DNA of 64,000 nucleotides, from NCBI GenBank assembly GCA_036381195.1, contig DASVDH010000078.1, positions 1-64,000 of the forward strand, read 5' to 3'. Under the pieces are notes generated by a model. That model was given only the letters and a program-made list of their open reading frames with translations, ran no database searches and was not told where the DNA came from. The stretch is from RSA9 sp036381195 (lineage in GTDB: Bacteria > Gemmatimonadota > Gemmatimonadetes > Longimicrobiales > RSA9). Every line of letters begins with the position of its first letter. Positions within the stretch are counted from its first letter, which is position 1. Below are positions 1 through 8,856 of the stretch, one piece after another. Made by a program: the position numbers and the translations under genes.

Positions 1-1
1 G

Positions 2-1522
2 CGAGTGAGCGGCGACCGGATCGCGGCGGTGGGCGCACGGCTGCCAGCGCAGGGCGCGGAGCAGGTAAACCTGCGCGGGCTCGCGCTCGCGCCGGGATTC
101 ATCGACATCCACGCGCACACGGACCTGGTCCTGCTCGTCAACCCGCGGGCGGATAGCAAGGTTCGACAGGGCGTGACGACCGAGGTCGCGGGGCAGGACG
201 GCAGCTCGGTGGGGCCGCTGACGAAGGAGGCGTTCGAGCGCCGGCGGGAGTCGTACCGCCAGCGCTACGGCGTGGACCTCGACTTCCGGGACCTGGGCGG
301 CTTCTTCCGGCGGCTGGACGAGCAGGGCGCGGCGGTGAACCTGGCGAGCATGGTGGGCGCGGGCACGATCCGGGGCTACGTCGTCGGCCAGGACGACCGG
401 CCGGCCACGCCGGAAGAGCTGGCGCGCATGGTCGCGCTGGTGGAGGAGGCGCTGCGCCAGGGCGCTTGCGGCCTGTCCAGCGGGCTCGAGTACACTCCGG
501 GCGCGTTCGCGGACCGGAACGAGCTGGTCGCGCTGGCGCGTGTGTTGCGCGGAACCGGACTGCCGTACGCGAGCCACATGCGCAACGAGGACGACGAGCT
601 GCTCGCGGCGGTCGAGGAGGCGATCGCCATCGGCCGGCAGGCGGGCGTGCCCGTGCAGATCTCCCACCTCAAGGCGCAGGGCAAGCGGAACTGGTGGAAG
701 GGTCAGCCGGTGCTGGACCTGATCGAGTCTGCGCGCGCCGCGGGCACGGACGTGATGTTCGACCGCTACCCCTACATCGCGTACAGCACGAGCCTCTCGA
801 ACCTGTTCCCCGTGTGGACGCGCGACGGCGGGAACGCCGCGTTCGTCGCGCGGCTCCAGGATCCCGCGCTGCGGCAACGCATCGAGGCGGCGGTGCGGGA
901 GAAGGTGGAGGACGAGCTGGGAGGGTGGGACGCGGTGCAGGTGACGTCCGTGGGCGACGCGTTCGCGTGGGCGCGCGGCCGGCGCATGGGCGAGCTGGCC
1001 ACGGAGCGCGGCGAGGATCCGTACGCGTTACTGCTGCGCATCATGATCGAAGCCGGGGGCGGCGGCATGGTCGGCTTCGGCATGAGCGAGGAGAACACCG
1101 CCCGGTTCCTCGCCCATCCGCTGGGCATGATCTGCTCGGATGGCGGCGCGCAGGTGCGGGGCGCCGAGGAGATGCAGGGCTCGGTGCACCCGCGCAACTA
1201 CGGCTCGTTCCCCCGCGTGCTGGGCTACTACTGCCGCGAGCAGAAGCTCATGCCGCTGGAAACCGCGATCCACAAGATGACGGGCATGCCCGCGGCGCGG
1301 TTGCGGCTCGAAGGGCGCGGGCGGATCGCGCCCGGCGCGTTCGCGGACCTCGTCGCGTTCGACCCGGACACCGTGGCGGACCGCGCGACGTTCGAGCGGC
1401 CGCACCAGTACCCGGTGGGCATCCCGCACGTGCTGGTGAACGGCGAGTTCGTGATCCGGGACGGCGAGCACACCGGCGCCACGCCGGGGAGGGTGGTGCG
1501 GCCGGGTGGGCTCGCGGGGTGA
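2..1522 (+). CDS. N-acyl-D-amino-acid deacylase (D-aminoacylase), 5' end outside window
   Basis: Zinc amidohydrolase that removes the acyl group from N-acyl-D-amino acids. Visible family marks are the metal-binding HAHTD near residue 36 (counted from the GTG at base 5), HMRNEDD near 197, SHLKAQG near 220 and CSDGG near 377. The frame is already open at base 2. The family normally begins with a strand of about 20 residues before the GDRIAAVG segment, so the GTG at 5 is probably internal and the true start lies upstream. The C-terminus looks complete. It has no evident link to the glycan genes downstream and is separated from them by about 590 bases, so it likely marks the left border of the locus. 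Specificity for particular D-amino acids cannot be read from sequence. Confidence 0.9.
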   Translation, partial: RVSGDRIAAVGARLPAQGAEQVNLRGLALAPGFIDIHAHTDLVLLVNPRADSKVRQGVTTEVAGQDGSSVGPLTKEAFERRRESYRQRYGVDLDFRDLGGFFRRLDEQGAAVNLASMVGAGTIRGYVVGQDDRPATPEELARMVALVEEALRQGACGLSSGLEYTPGAFADRNELVALARVLRGTGLPYASHMRNEDDELLAAVEEAIAIGRQAGVPVQISHLKAQGKRNWWKGQPVLDLIESARAAGTDVMFDRYPYIAYSTSLSNLFPVWTRDGGNAAFVARLQDPALRQRIEAAVREKVEDELGGWDAVQVTSVGDAFAWARGRRMGELATERGEDPYALLLRIMIEAGGGGMVGFGMSEENTARFLAHPLGMICSDGGAQVRGAEEMQGSVHPRNYGSFPRVLGYYCREQKLMPLETAIHKMTGMPAARLRLEGRGRIAPGAFADLVAFDPDTVADRATFERPHQYPVGIPHVLVNGEFVIRDGEHTGATPGRVVRPGGLAG

Positions 1523-2113
1523 AGCGCTCTCCCCCGCTCATTGAACGGCGGGCCAGGGCGAGGGCCCCTTCCGCCCTGCCCCGCCGCCCGCGCGCGGGCG
1601 GGGAACTGCGGGTGGGGCGTTCCCTGCGTGATCGCGCATCCGGTGCGAGCGAGCCCGGCGGGATGAATCCCGGCCTGCGCCGGCAGTGCGGGTGGCCGGA
1701 TCAATGACGGGCCGGAGCGAACCGGGCGTGTCTGTGGCGCTGCTGCGACAGTGCGTGGCGCGTTGGGTGCGCCCCGGAGGCGCGGGCGGGATCGGTGGCG
1801 GAATCGGCTGCGCCGCCGGGCAGCGCGGTTCGGCGCGAAAACGCACTGGCGCGACCGCGGGCGCGGAGGCCGGGCGGACGCGGGGACACGGTCCGGCCGC
1901 TTCGGTCCGCGGCTTGCGATAGCCACCAGCGCAATCGGGCATGCAGCGGCGGATGCGCGGCCGCGCCTCGACGCGTGATGACGGGCCGCCGCTCCGCTCG
2001 CCCGGGAGAAGAGCGACTTCCAAGAACCGGCAGCAGTCAACGTACAGGGCAACCCGCGTGCGGGTGCGGTGTGCGCCTGGCGAGGCGCCCAGCTCCCAGC
2101 GAAGCAGCCCCCA
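1523..2113. other. Intergenic region, 591 bases, no gene seen
   Basis: Open frames here on both strands have no recognisable domain and look like GC-rich shadows. It holds the inverted repeat at 1579-1603 and a weak sigma-54-like match at 1903-1918 (see rejected items). It presumably contains the promoter of the carbamoyltransferase gene. Confidence 0.6.
1579..1603 (+). terminator. GC-rich inverted repeat after the D-aminoacylase gene
   Basis: A strong C-rich/G-rich palindrome lies about 55 bases past the stop at 1522 and can fold into a short hairpin. There is no T-run after it, so calling it a terminator is tentative. Confidence 0.3.
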
Positions 2114-3931
2114 ATGCACATCCTCGGCATCTCGGCCTTCTACCATGACAGCGCCGCGTGCCTGGTGCGTGACGGCGAGATCGTCGCGGCCGCGCAGGAG
2201 GAGCGCTTCACGCGCAAGAAGGGGGATGCGTCGTTTCCGGCGCGGGCGGTCGACTACTGCCTGAGGGAAGGCGGGATCCGGGTCGAGGATCTCGACTACG
2301 TGGGCTTCTACGACAAGCCGCTGCTCAAGTTCGAGCGGATCCTGGAGACGTACCTCGGTGTGGCGCCCCGTGGGTTCCGATCATTCCTGATGGCGGGGCC
2401 GCTCTGGATCAAGGAGAAGCTGTACATCGAGCGCCAGCTCCGGGATGCGCTCCGGTACGACGGTCCGATCCTGTTCGCGGAACACCACGAGTCGCACGCG
2501 GCGAGCGCGTTCTTCCCCTCGCCGTTCCGGGAGGCGGCGATCCTGACGCTGGACGGCGTCGGCGAGTGGGCGACGACATCGATGGGCGTGGGCCGGGACA
2601 ACGACCTCGAGGTCTTCAAGGAGCTGCACTGGCCGGACTCGCTGGGGCTGCTGTATTCCGCGTTCACGTACTACACCGGGTTCAAGGTCAATTCGGGGGA
2701 GTACAAGGTGATGGGGCTCGCGCCGTACGGCGAGCCGAAGTACGTGGACCTGATCTACCGCGAGCTGATCGACTTGCGCGAGGACGGGTCGTTCAAGCTG
2801 AACCAGGAGTACTTCGACTACCTGGGTGGGCTGACGATGACGAACGACGCGTTCAACCGGCTCTTCGGCGGCCCGCCCCGTGTTCCGGAGTCGAAGCTGA
2901 CGCAGCGCGAGATGGACCTCGCCCGTTCGATCCAGGTCGTCTGTGAAGAGGTGATGTTGCGGATGGCGCGGACCGTTCACCGCGAGACCGGCCTGGCGAA
3001 CCTGTGCCTGGCGGGCGGCGTAGCGCTGAACTGCGTGGGCAACGGGCGGATCCTGCGGGAGGGGCCGTTCGAGAACCTGTGGATCCAGCCGGCGGCGGGT
3101 GATGCGGGCGGTGCGCTCGGCGTGGCGCAGCTCATCTGGCACCGCTTCTGCCGCCAGCCGCGACAGGTCGTGCCGGGCAGGGACAGCATGCGCGGCGCGT
3201 ACCTGGGGCCGGCGTACTCGCCCGGAGAGATCGAGCAGTATCTCGAGTCGGTCGGGGCCCGCTACGAGCGGCTCGAGCGGGAGGCGCTGCTCCGGCGAGT
3301 CGCGGAGCTGCTGGCGGCGGAGAAGGTGGTGGGGTGGTTCGATGGGCGGATGGAGTTCGGCCCGCGTGCCCTGGGGGCCCGGAGCATCCTGGGGGACGCC
3401 CGCAGCCCACGCATGCAGGCCCAGATGAATCTCAAGATCAAGTTCCGCGAGGGATTCCGGCCCTTCGCCCCGAGCGTGCTGCGGGAGCGAGTGAGCGATT
3501 ACTTCGAGCTCGACCGCGATTCGCCGTACATGCTGCTCGTGGCGCCCGTGCGGGAGGAGCGGCGGATCCAGATGACGGAAGAGCAGCGGCGGCTCTGGGG
3601 CATCGAGAAGCTCAACGTCCCGCGCTCGGACATCCCGGCCGTGACGCACATCGACTACTCGGCGCGGGTGCAGACGGTGACGCGCGAGACGAATCCGAAC
3701 TACTACGACCTGATCAAGCGGTTCGAGGAGCTGACCGGGTACGGCGTGCTGGTGAACACGTCGTTCAACGTGAGGGGTGAGCCGATCGTGTGCACCCCGG
3801 CGGACGCGTACCGGTGCTTCATGCGGACGCACATCGATTACCTGGTGTTGGGTCCGTTCCTCCTGGACAAGACGGCGCAGCCCCAATGGACCGAGGTGGG
3901 AGATTGGAGGCAGGAGTTCCAGCTCGACTGA
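2114..3931 (+). CDS. Carbamoyltransferase, NodU/CmcH/SxtI type
   Basis: 605 residues, the usual length of the family. These enzymes move a carbamoyl group from carbamoyl phosphate, through carbamoyl-AMP, to a hydroxyl of a sugar or other small molecule. The N-terminal Kae1-like domain begins MHILGISAFYHDSAA and carries the metal-site histidines in EHHESHAAS (about 122-130). The C-terminal domain has FGPRALGARSIL (about 415) and NTSFNVRGEP (about 548). The frame is open from 2069, but I chose the ATG at 2114 because the conserved first strand starts there. The stop overlaps the SxtJ-like gene, and the DUF5989 gene follows, giving the order of sxtI-sxtJ-sxtK in saxitoxin clusters. The acceptor here is most likely a sugar of the exopolysaccharide (inference). 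Confidence 0.95.
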   Translation: MHILGISAFYHDSAACLVRDGEIVAAAQEERFTRKKGDASFPARAVDYCLREGGIRVEDLDYVGFYDKPLLKFERILETYLGVAPRGFRSFLMAGPLWIKEKLYIERQLRDALRYDGPILFAEHHESHAASAFFPSPFREAAILTLDGVGEWATTSMGVGRDNDLEVFKELHWPDSLGLLYSAFTYYTGFKVNSGEYKVMGLAPYGEPKYVDLIYRELIDLREDGSFKLNQEYFDYLGGLTMTNDAFNRLFGGPPRVPESKLTQREMDLARSIQVVCEEVMLRMARTVHRETGLANLCLAGGVALNCVGNGRILREGPFENLWIQPAAGDAGGALGVAQLIWHRFCRQPRQVVPGRDSMRGAYLGPAYSPGEIEQYLESVGARYERLEREALLRRVAELLAAEKVVGWFDGRMEFGPRALGARSILGDARSPRMQAQMNLKIKFREGFRPFAPSVLRERVSDYFELDRDSPYMLLVAPVREERRIQMTEEQRRLWGIEKLNVPRSDIPAVTHIDYSARVQTVTRETNPNYYDLIKRFEELTGYGVLVNTSFNVRGEPIVCTPADAYRCFMRTHIDYLVLGPFLLDKTAQPQWTEVGDWRQEFQLD

Positions 3932-4305
3932 GCCCGGCCGAAGGGCGCAAGTTCGCCTTCGCCGTCGGCGCGGCGTTCCTTGGGTTGGCGGCGGTCCTGT
4001 GGTGGCGTGGCCTCCCGCTCCCGATGCGAGCGGCGGGAGCGATCGGCGCGCTGCTGATCCTGGCCGGGCTCGTGATGCCCGGCCGCCTGGGGCCCGTGCA
4101 CAGGGCGTGGATGGGCCTGGCGCACGCGATCTCGAAGGTCACGACGCCGGTCTTCATGGGGCTGCTCTACTTCCTGGTGCTGACGCCGGCAGGGATCCTC
4201 CGGCGTACGCTGGGCCGCAACCCACTGGTGCGACCGGCGGGGCCGAGCTACTGGATCCACCGCGATGCCGCGCATCGCCGCAGCGATCTGCAACGCCAGT
4301 TCTGA
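3886..4305 (+). CDS. SxtJ-like small membrane protein
   Basis: 139 residues with three hydrophobic segments, roughly residues 25-42, 50-67 and 86-103, so an inner-membrane protein. It matches the SxtJ family by size, topology, a PAEGRKFA start segment and position directly after a NodU/CmcH carbamoyltransferase. Function is unknown; the conserved order suggests it docks or assists the carbamoyltransferase at the membrane. The ATG at 3886 overlaps the upstream gene by 46 bases. A TTG at 3904, preceded at a good distance by GAGG, is an alternative start, and the conserved part begins only at about 3930. Confidence 0.75.
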   Translation: MDRGGRLEAGVPARLSPAEGRKFAFAVGAAFLGLAAVLWWRGLPLPMRAAGAIGALLILAGLVMPGRLGPVHRAWMGLAHAISKVTTPVFMGLLYFLVLTPAGILRRTLGRNPLVRPAGPSYWIHRDAAHRRSDLQRQF

Positions 4306-4470
4306 TCGGGGGAGGCGCATGGGACACCTTGTGTCACGCCTTCCACGCCGGGCAGGGGAGCCGGTCTCATACAGGCCCTCTCGAGGCCTGCGACGCCGGC
4401 TCTCCCGACCCGGACGCCGAAGCTCTCTCAATGAGGCGACTCTGTCGCCCTCGACCGGCAGGGTGCACCA

Positions 4471-4629
4471 GTGAACGATCTGGGAGTGATGCGCGAGCTG
4501 TGGGCCTTCATGCGGGTCAGGAAGAAGTGGTGGCTGCTGCCGATCATCCTCGTGGTGGTCCTGGTGGGCGGACTGCTGATCCTCGCGCAGGGTTCCGCGC
4601 TAGCGCCATTCATCTACACGGTGTTCTGA
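4471..4629 (+). CDS. DUF5989 / SxtK-like small membrane peptide
   Basis: A 52-residue protein: a basic N-terminal part (ELWAFMRVRKKWW), one membrane span at about 22-40, and an AQGSALAPFIYTVF tail. Both ends match the DUF5989 family, whose members are about 50 residues and sit beside SxtJ and carbamoyltransferase genes. The start is GTG at 4471 with AGGG a few bases upstream; a later in-frame ATG at 4489 is less likely because it cuts into the conserved part. Its role is unknown. It is easily missed by gene callers because of its length. It lies 165 bases after the SxtJ-like stop. Confidence 0.85.
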   Translation: MNDLGVMRELWAFMRVRKKWWLLPIILVVVLVGGLLILAQGSALAPFIYTVF

Positions 4630-4677
4630 AGAGCGCGCGATCGCGGACATCCGCCGGCGGGTGCACCGATCAGGCGC

Positions 4678-6063
4678 TCACGGCCCGCCGCGACGTCGCG
4701 CCCCTCCTTCGAGCTCGCCTTCCAACGGCCCGCCAGCCGAGGCGAGTGCCCCGAGCGCCCCGCTCGCCAGCAGTTCGCGGGCGATCGTCTCGGAAGCCAG
4801 GCGGTGCGCCGCAGCGCTCGGATGCGCGTCGTAGGGCGTGGCCCACCAGGCGCTCCAGTCGAGGCCCGCGGCCGCGAACACGGGCACCAGGTCGATCACC
4901 TGGAACCCGGCCTCCACTGCCGTCGCCGCCACCTTCTCATGAATCTGGCGGAAGGGATAGTCGCTGGTCGTCCACGTGCCCGGGTGCAGATCGGGGAACA
5001 GGACCAGGTAGATCGGGATGGCGCGTGACCGGGCGGAATCCCCCATTTCGTGCAGCGCCGCCTCGAGCTGGCGCCACGTCTCGGTGCCGTCATCGTAGAG
5101 GGTCTCCCACTTGCGCCGGGACACATCCGAACGGAGACGCCCGAGGACCCGATTGTATGTGCTCTCGAGGGCCGCGAGCGCCGCGCTCGAGCGAATCGCG
5201 CCCTCGCGGGCGAAGCCGGGCAGCAACGAATGCGGCGGGAACAGCCAGCGGCTGTCCACGCGGTAGAGGTTCGGACCACTCGGCAGCGCGTCGTTGATGT
5301 AGAACTGGACGACGACGAGATCTGGAGAGAACTGCCAGCCAAGGCGGCGCAGCAACTCAGCCTCGTTCGCGAGGGTGAACCCGCGCTGAGCCATGTTGAC
5401 CACTTCCAGCGCATCGACTCGCAGCTCCCGGCGCAGGATCCGCTCAAGGTGCGCCGGCCACGTGCTGTCCGTCTCGGCGATCTTGTCTCCCCACGTGAAC
5501 GAGTCGCCAATGGCAATGATCCGCGGTACGCCTGGGCGGCGCTGCACGCGCTCGTAGGGCGAGCGGAACCCGAGGATGTTCGATCGCCAAAGGCCATCGT
5601 AACGCTGGCCCCACGCTGCCAGCTCTCTCGGAGTCCCGAGCCGGGTCGCAACGGCATCCGGGATTCTCAGGAAGAGCTCAGCCGTGGCGAAGAGCAGGAA
5701 GAGGACCGTGCCGAGCAGCGCGCTGCCGATCAGAGATTCACGGAGCAGCGTTTCGCGTTGGAGCGAAATGGCGAGAAAAGCCGCGGCCGCAGCGACGGCG
5801 AGCAACAGGAGAGTCGCCCGGAATCCGAACAGGTAGATCGACAACCCCCAGAGCCCGAGATGGAGCTGGAGGGCGATCCGCACACCACGATCATCCAGGA
5901 GCCGGCGTGTGGCGGAGTGGAGCGCAGCGCGGCGGCGATCACGGAGCAGGAGGACGAGGCCCGCGCTCCAGGAGACGATGATCACGGCCGTCGTTCCGCC
6001 CAGGTCGGGTGGCCAGAATGCCGCGCCGAGGAGGGCACCCAGGAGACACCAGGCGAGGATCAT
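4678..6063 (-). CDS. Membrane-anchored SGNH/GDSL hydrolase
   Basis: 461 residues. Four or so hydrophobic segments fill the first 130 residues, followed by an SGNH-fold domain. The nucleophile motif is IGDSFTWG with Ser188, block III is FYINDA, and the catalytic pair is in D412-A-H414. Such enzymes deacetylate or acetylate surface sugars, and similar proteins accompany carbamoyltransferase/SxtJ/DUF5989 genes. Here it is convergent to that trio with only about 50 bases between the stops, so it is transcribed separately. Whether it removes acetyl groups or other esters cannot be told. Start is the ATG at 6063; no clear ribosome site is seen. Confidence 0.85.
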   Translation of the reverse strand: MILAWCLLGALLGAAFWPPDLGGTTAVIIVSWSAGLVLLLRDRRRAALHSATRRLLDDRGVRIALQLHLGLWGLSIYLFGFRATLLLLAVAAAAAFLAISLQRETLLRESLIGSALLGTVLFLLFATAELFLRIPDAVATRLGTPRELAAWGQRYDGLWRSNILGFRSPYERVQRRPGVPRIIAIGDSFTWGDKIAETDSTWPAHLERILRRELRVDALEVVNMAQRGFTLANEAELLRRLGWQFSPDLVVVQFYINDALPSGPNLYRVDSRWLFPPHSLLPGFAREGAIRSSAALAALESTYNRVLGRLRSDVSRRKWETLYDDGTETWRQLEAALHEMGDSARSRAIPIYLVLFPDLHPGTWTTSDYPFRQIHEKVAATAVEAGFQVIDLVPVFAAAGLDWSAWWATPYDAHPSAAAHRLASETIARELLASGALGALASAGGPLEGELEGGARRRGGP

Positions 6064-6165
6064 GGGGAGCGCCGCTTTCTGGTCGAGGGGGCGGCGGATG
6101 CGCGGCGCGACGTCTGGCCGGTCGTGGGGCGAGCCGCCGCGGCGGACCTGGTTCAGGGTCTCCGC

Positions 6166-6270
6166 CTACCACGCCGTCCAGCCCCCGTCGACCATGAGGT
6201 TCGAGCCAGGCATGTACGATGAGGCGTCGGCCGCGAGAAACAAGAGCCCGCCGCAAGACTCGTCTGGCTG
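6166..6270 (-). pseudogene. C-terminal remnant of a short-chain dehydrogenase
   Basis: About 34 codons ending in a stop read GLLFLAADASSYMPG and then SNLMVDGGWTAW, the standard end of classical SDR oxidoreductases (the FLASDAS and VDGG region). Nothing upstream in any minus-strand frame resembles the Rossmann core or the YxxxK site, so only the 3' end survives. It lies just upstream of the SGNH gene on the same strand. Confidence 0.75.
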
Positions 6271-6610
6271 CGGGTAGCCTCGCCGGGCTCGTCCGCGACC
6301 GGGTTCCGGTCGGGTTCGGCCGCCAGCAGAGGGTGCAGACGAACGCGCCAGATCGCGCGCGGGATGCGCAACAGGGTAGAATCGTTCGGGAGCTCGCCCG
6401 TCCCGCTTCTCCCGGGGGTGCTGCGGCGACTGTGCGCGTGGACAGAGCTTGCGCGAACGGGAAAGGGTAGCGGTCGGCACGCCCGTGGACCAGTTTGAGA
6501 GACGTGGAGGCGGGTCGCTCGTCGGGGGCAGGGCTGTCGTGTCACCGCAAAGGGCCGCCGCGGGCGGCGCCGTGTCGGGATGGGGGCCGCCGGAGCCGCG
6601 AGAGGAGCGG
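6271..6610. other. Intergenic region, 340 bases, no gene seen
   Basis: This stretch precedes the phosphatase gene. Apart from the ribosome site just before 6611 I recognise nothing. A TTGCG at 6449 has a GG one base too close for a sigma-54 site. Confidence 0.5.
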
Positions 6611-7258
6611 ATGGAGATGAGAGTGATCGGTCGGGCCTGGTCGGCGCTCCGGACGTCCGGGCGGAGAGCGCTCGCGCGAGCGTGGCACGCGGCGCGGCGC
6701 TGGCTGGATCTGGCGCTGCATCCGCTGCGGCGGCAGCGCGCGTTGGCGCGGCTGGCGGCGCGGCCGGCTCCTTCGACCGTGCTCGTGGTGTGCCACGGGA
6801 ACATCTGCCGGAGCCCGTACGCCGAGGCCGCGCTGAAGGCGGCGCTTCCTGAGCCGTTCCGCACGCGGATCCGGGTGGTGTCGGCCGGGTTCCTGGGAGG
6901 CGAGCGTCCGTCGCCGGCGGTGGCGATCGAGGTGGCGGCGCGCCGGGGCCGGGATCTGAGCGGCCACCGGTCGCGGCCGCTGGACGCGGACCTGGTGCGG
7001 GGCGCGGATCTGGTGGTGGTGATGGAGCCGCAGCAGGCGCGTGCGCTGCGATGGTTCTACGGGGTGGATGCGCGGGCCGTGCTGGTCCTGGGCGACCTGG
7101 ACGCGTCGCCGGCCGACGGGCGCGCGATCCGGGACCCGATCTTCCAGCCGGCGGAGGTGTTCGAGGAGTGCTACGCGCAGATCGACCGCTGCGTGCGGGT
7201 GCTTGCGCAGGCCATCACGGGGACGACAGCCGATCAGGAGCAGAAGGGGCGCCACTGA
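6611..7258 (+). CDS. Low-molecular-weight protein tyrosine phosphatase
   Basis: 215 residues. A basic N-terminal extension of about 55 residues precedes the LMW-PTP domain. The signature CHGNICRS (CX5R) gives nucleophile Cys61 and Arg67, and the RDPIF segment near 172 supplies the general-acid aspartate. In capsule and EPS loci this family dephosphorylates the BY-kinase/Wzc co-polymerase and so tunes export. No BY-kinase gene is in the window. The frame is open from 6449, but I chose the ATG at 6611 because AGAGGAG sits four bases upstream. The 3' end overlaps the convergent VanZ-like gene by 44 bases. The extension is amphipathic and basic and could bind membrane (inference). Confidence 0.92.
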   Translation: MEMRVIGRAWSALRTSGRRALARAWHAARRWLDLALHPLRRQRALARLAARPAPSTVLVVCHGNICRSPYAEAALKAALPEPFRTRIRVVSAGFLGGERPSPAVAIEVAARRGRDLSGHRSRPLDADLVRGADLVVVMEPQQARALRWFYGVDARAVLVLGDLDASPADGRAIRDPIFQPAEVFEECYAQIDRCVRVLAQAITGTTADQEQKGRH

Positions 7259-8507
7259 CCTGCGGCGCGAGCGGCGGGAAGGCGCGCCTCAGGGCGGCTG
7301 CGGCGAGGAGGCCGGCCGCGGCGCCAGCGAGATCCGGGGCGGACAGCCCGACCAGCACGCTGGCGGCGGGTGCGCCGAGGAAGGCGGCCGCGATGATGCC
7401 GGCGGCAAGGCCGATGTCACGCCCCGATCGCGCCCAGAACGCGGCGGGACAGACGAGCGCGGCGACCCAGGCAACGGTCAGGAGCTGCTTGAGCGGCTCG
7501 GGGAAGCGTTCGCTGAAGAACAGCAGCGCCCAGCCGATGCCGAGTGGGTGCCGCACGCCGCAGGACGCGACCCCGTTCAGCTCGACGCAGTAGCCGTCCC
7601 GCCCTGGCTGTCGTCGGACCGTGATGGCAAGCTCCCCCCCGGCGGGGATCCGTGCCAACGCGCCCGCCAGCCGCAGATCGGGGTGATCGAGCCGGAGCGC
7701 TTGCGCGCGCGTGCGCACGCGTACGACCAGATCCTCGCGGTCCGCTCCGACGAGGATGACCTCCCGCTGCTGCTCATCGTAGATGCTGAAGATGGAGGCG
7801 AGGGCCGGGGGCCGGGGACCCGCGACGGCTCGAACATGGAGCCGCGTGCCGCTCCGGAGCAGCCGGGCGACGCGGGGCGAGTCCGCCAGGCGGGGCGGAG
7901 GGAGCGGCAGACTCCCGATCCGGGCGTCGAGAACGCGCCCCTCGTAAAGGGTGAGATGCCCGAGGTCCGGCGTCCACTGGGCGTAGTAGACGGAGTCCGG
8001 GAAGGCGGGGGCCAGAGCGTACGTCGTGAAGCCGAGCACGGCCGCGGCGGCCAGGGCGGCCGCGCGGGCGAGGCGGCTGGCGAGGGCGGGTGTCGGGCGG
8101 AGCAGGAGCGGGACCCAGCGCCAGGCGCGGGCGCCCAGGCCGGCGCCGAGGGTGTTGAAGACGACGTCGCTGAGACTCGGGTCGCGGCCGGGGATGACGT
8201 GCTGCGCGAGCTCGACGGAGAAGGACAGCGTGACGCCGAACAGGAGCGCGCGGCGAGCGCGGGATCCGAGGGCGGCCAGCGCGGCGCCGAAGGGGAAGAA
8301 CAGGATGATGTTGGCCAGCACATCCGAGAGGCCGGCATCCCCGCAGACGAGGCAGAGGACGGGCGTGGGAGGAGGGATCTGCCGCGACGGGAAGAGGGTC
8401 GCCAGCAGGATGCACCCCAGGAAGAAACCGAGGGCGATGCGGGCAGGGGGGGGGCTGTTCCAACCACGCAGGCGGGCCGCGACCGGGCGAAGCGGGCGGA
8501 TGGTCAT
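7215..8507 (-). CDS. VanZ-like polytopic membrane protein
   Basis: 430 residues. The N-terminal part is a VanZ-like domain of about four membrane spans with the family's ELAQHVIPGRDPSLSDV and NTLGAGLG motifs (about 90-120). A soluble middle part of about 170 residues rich in beta-strands follows, then three or four more spans. VanZ-like proteins are frequent in EPS and exosortase loci but have no agreed reaction. The soluble insertion resembles a jelly-roll by its strand pattern only. Start is taken at ATG 8507, just before the first span; ATG 8549 is in frame and would add 14 residues. Confidence 0.82.
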   Translation of the reverse strand: MTIRPLRPVAARLRGWNSPPPARIALGFFLGCILLATLFPSRQIPPPTPVLCLVCGDAGLSDVLANIILFFPFGAALAALGSRARRALLFGVTLSFSVELAQHVIPGRDPSLSDVVFNTLGAGLGARAWRWVPLLLRPTPALASRLARAAALAAAAVLGFTTYALAPAFPDSVYYAQWTPDLGHLTLYEGRVLDARIGSLPLPPPRLADSPRVARLLRSGTRLHVRAVAGPRPPALASIFSIYDEQQREVILVGADREDLVVRVRTRAQALRLDHPDLRLAGALARIPAGGELAITVRRQPGRDGYCVELNGVASCGVRHPLGIGWALLFFSERFPEPLKQLLTVAWVAALVCPAAFWARSGRDIGLAAGIIAAAFLGAPAASVLVGLSAPDLAGAAAGLLAAAALRRAFPPLAPQVSGAPSAPDRLSSP

Positions 8508-8856
8508 TCTCACGGATGGCGGCGGTTTCTGGCGCGACAGATCGGTCATTGCGGCACGCCGAGCGACTACGCGAGCCACGGGAGCCGGGTTCCCGATAAG
8601 AGTAACGCGGGCTTCGAGGATTCGCAGGCGCGCCGGTCCCGTTGTGGCGTAGCCGCAACACCAGAGGCGCAGGGGCGCCGGCGTCCGGGACGTGCTGCCC
8701 ATCACGGGTGGAGAGCGGAGGGCGCGGCAGCGGCTCAGCGGGCGCCCCGGCCCGTGGCGGCCGGCGGCCCCGGGCGTGAATCCTGCAACGCGCCGTTGCG
8801 CGACTCCACGGAACGACCGTCCCGCTCGACAGTCACGCTCGAACGGTGCCAACCCC
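8508..8856. other. Divergent intergenic region, 349 bases
   Basis: Lies between the VanZ-like gene (-) and the epimerase operon (+) and must hold promoters for both. A short inverted repeat, GCAACG-CGC-CGTTGC, is at 8785-8799, about 58 bases before the epimerase start. No TTGC in it has a GG at the sigma-54 distance. No gene is seen. Confidence 0.5.

Noticed and set aside
1903..1918. CGGTCCG-CGGC-TTGCG as a sigma-54 promoter for the first carbamoyltransferase
   Set aside because: Spacing is right, but only 8 of 12 positions match and the leader would be about 185 bases; such a match is expected by chance in this much GC-rich sequence.
2069..2113. N-terminal extension of the first carbamoyltransferase from the upstream ATG at 2069
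   Set aside because: The conserved first strand MHILGISAFYHD begins at 2114, where family members start.
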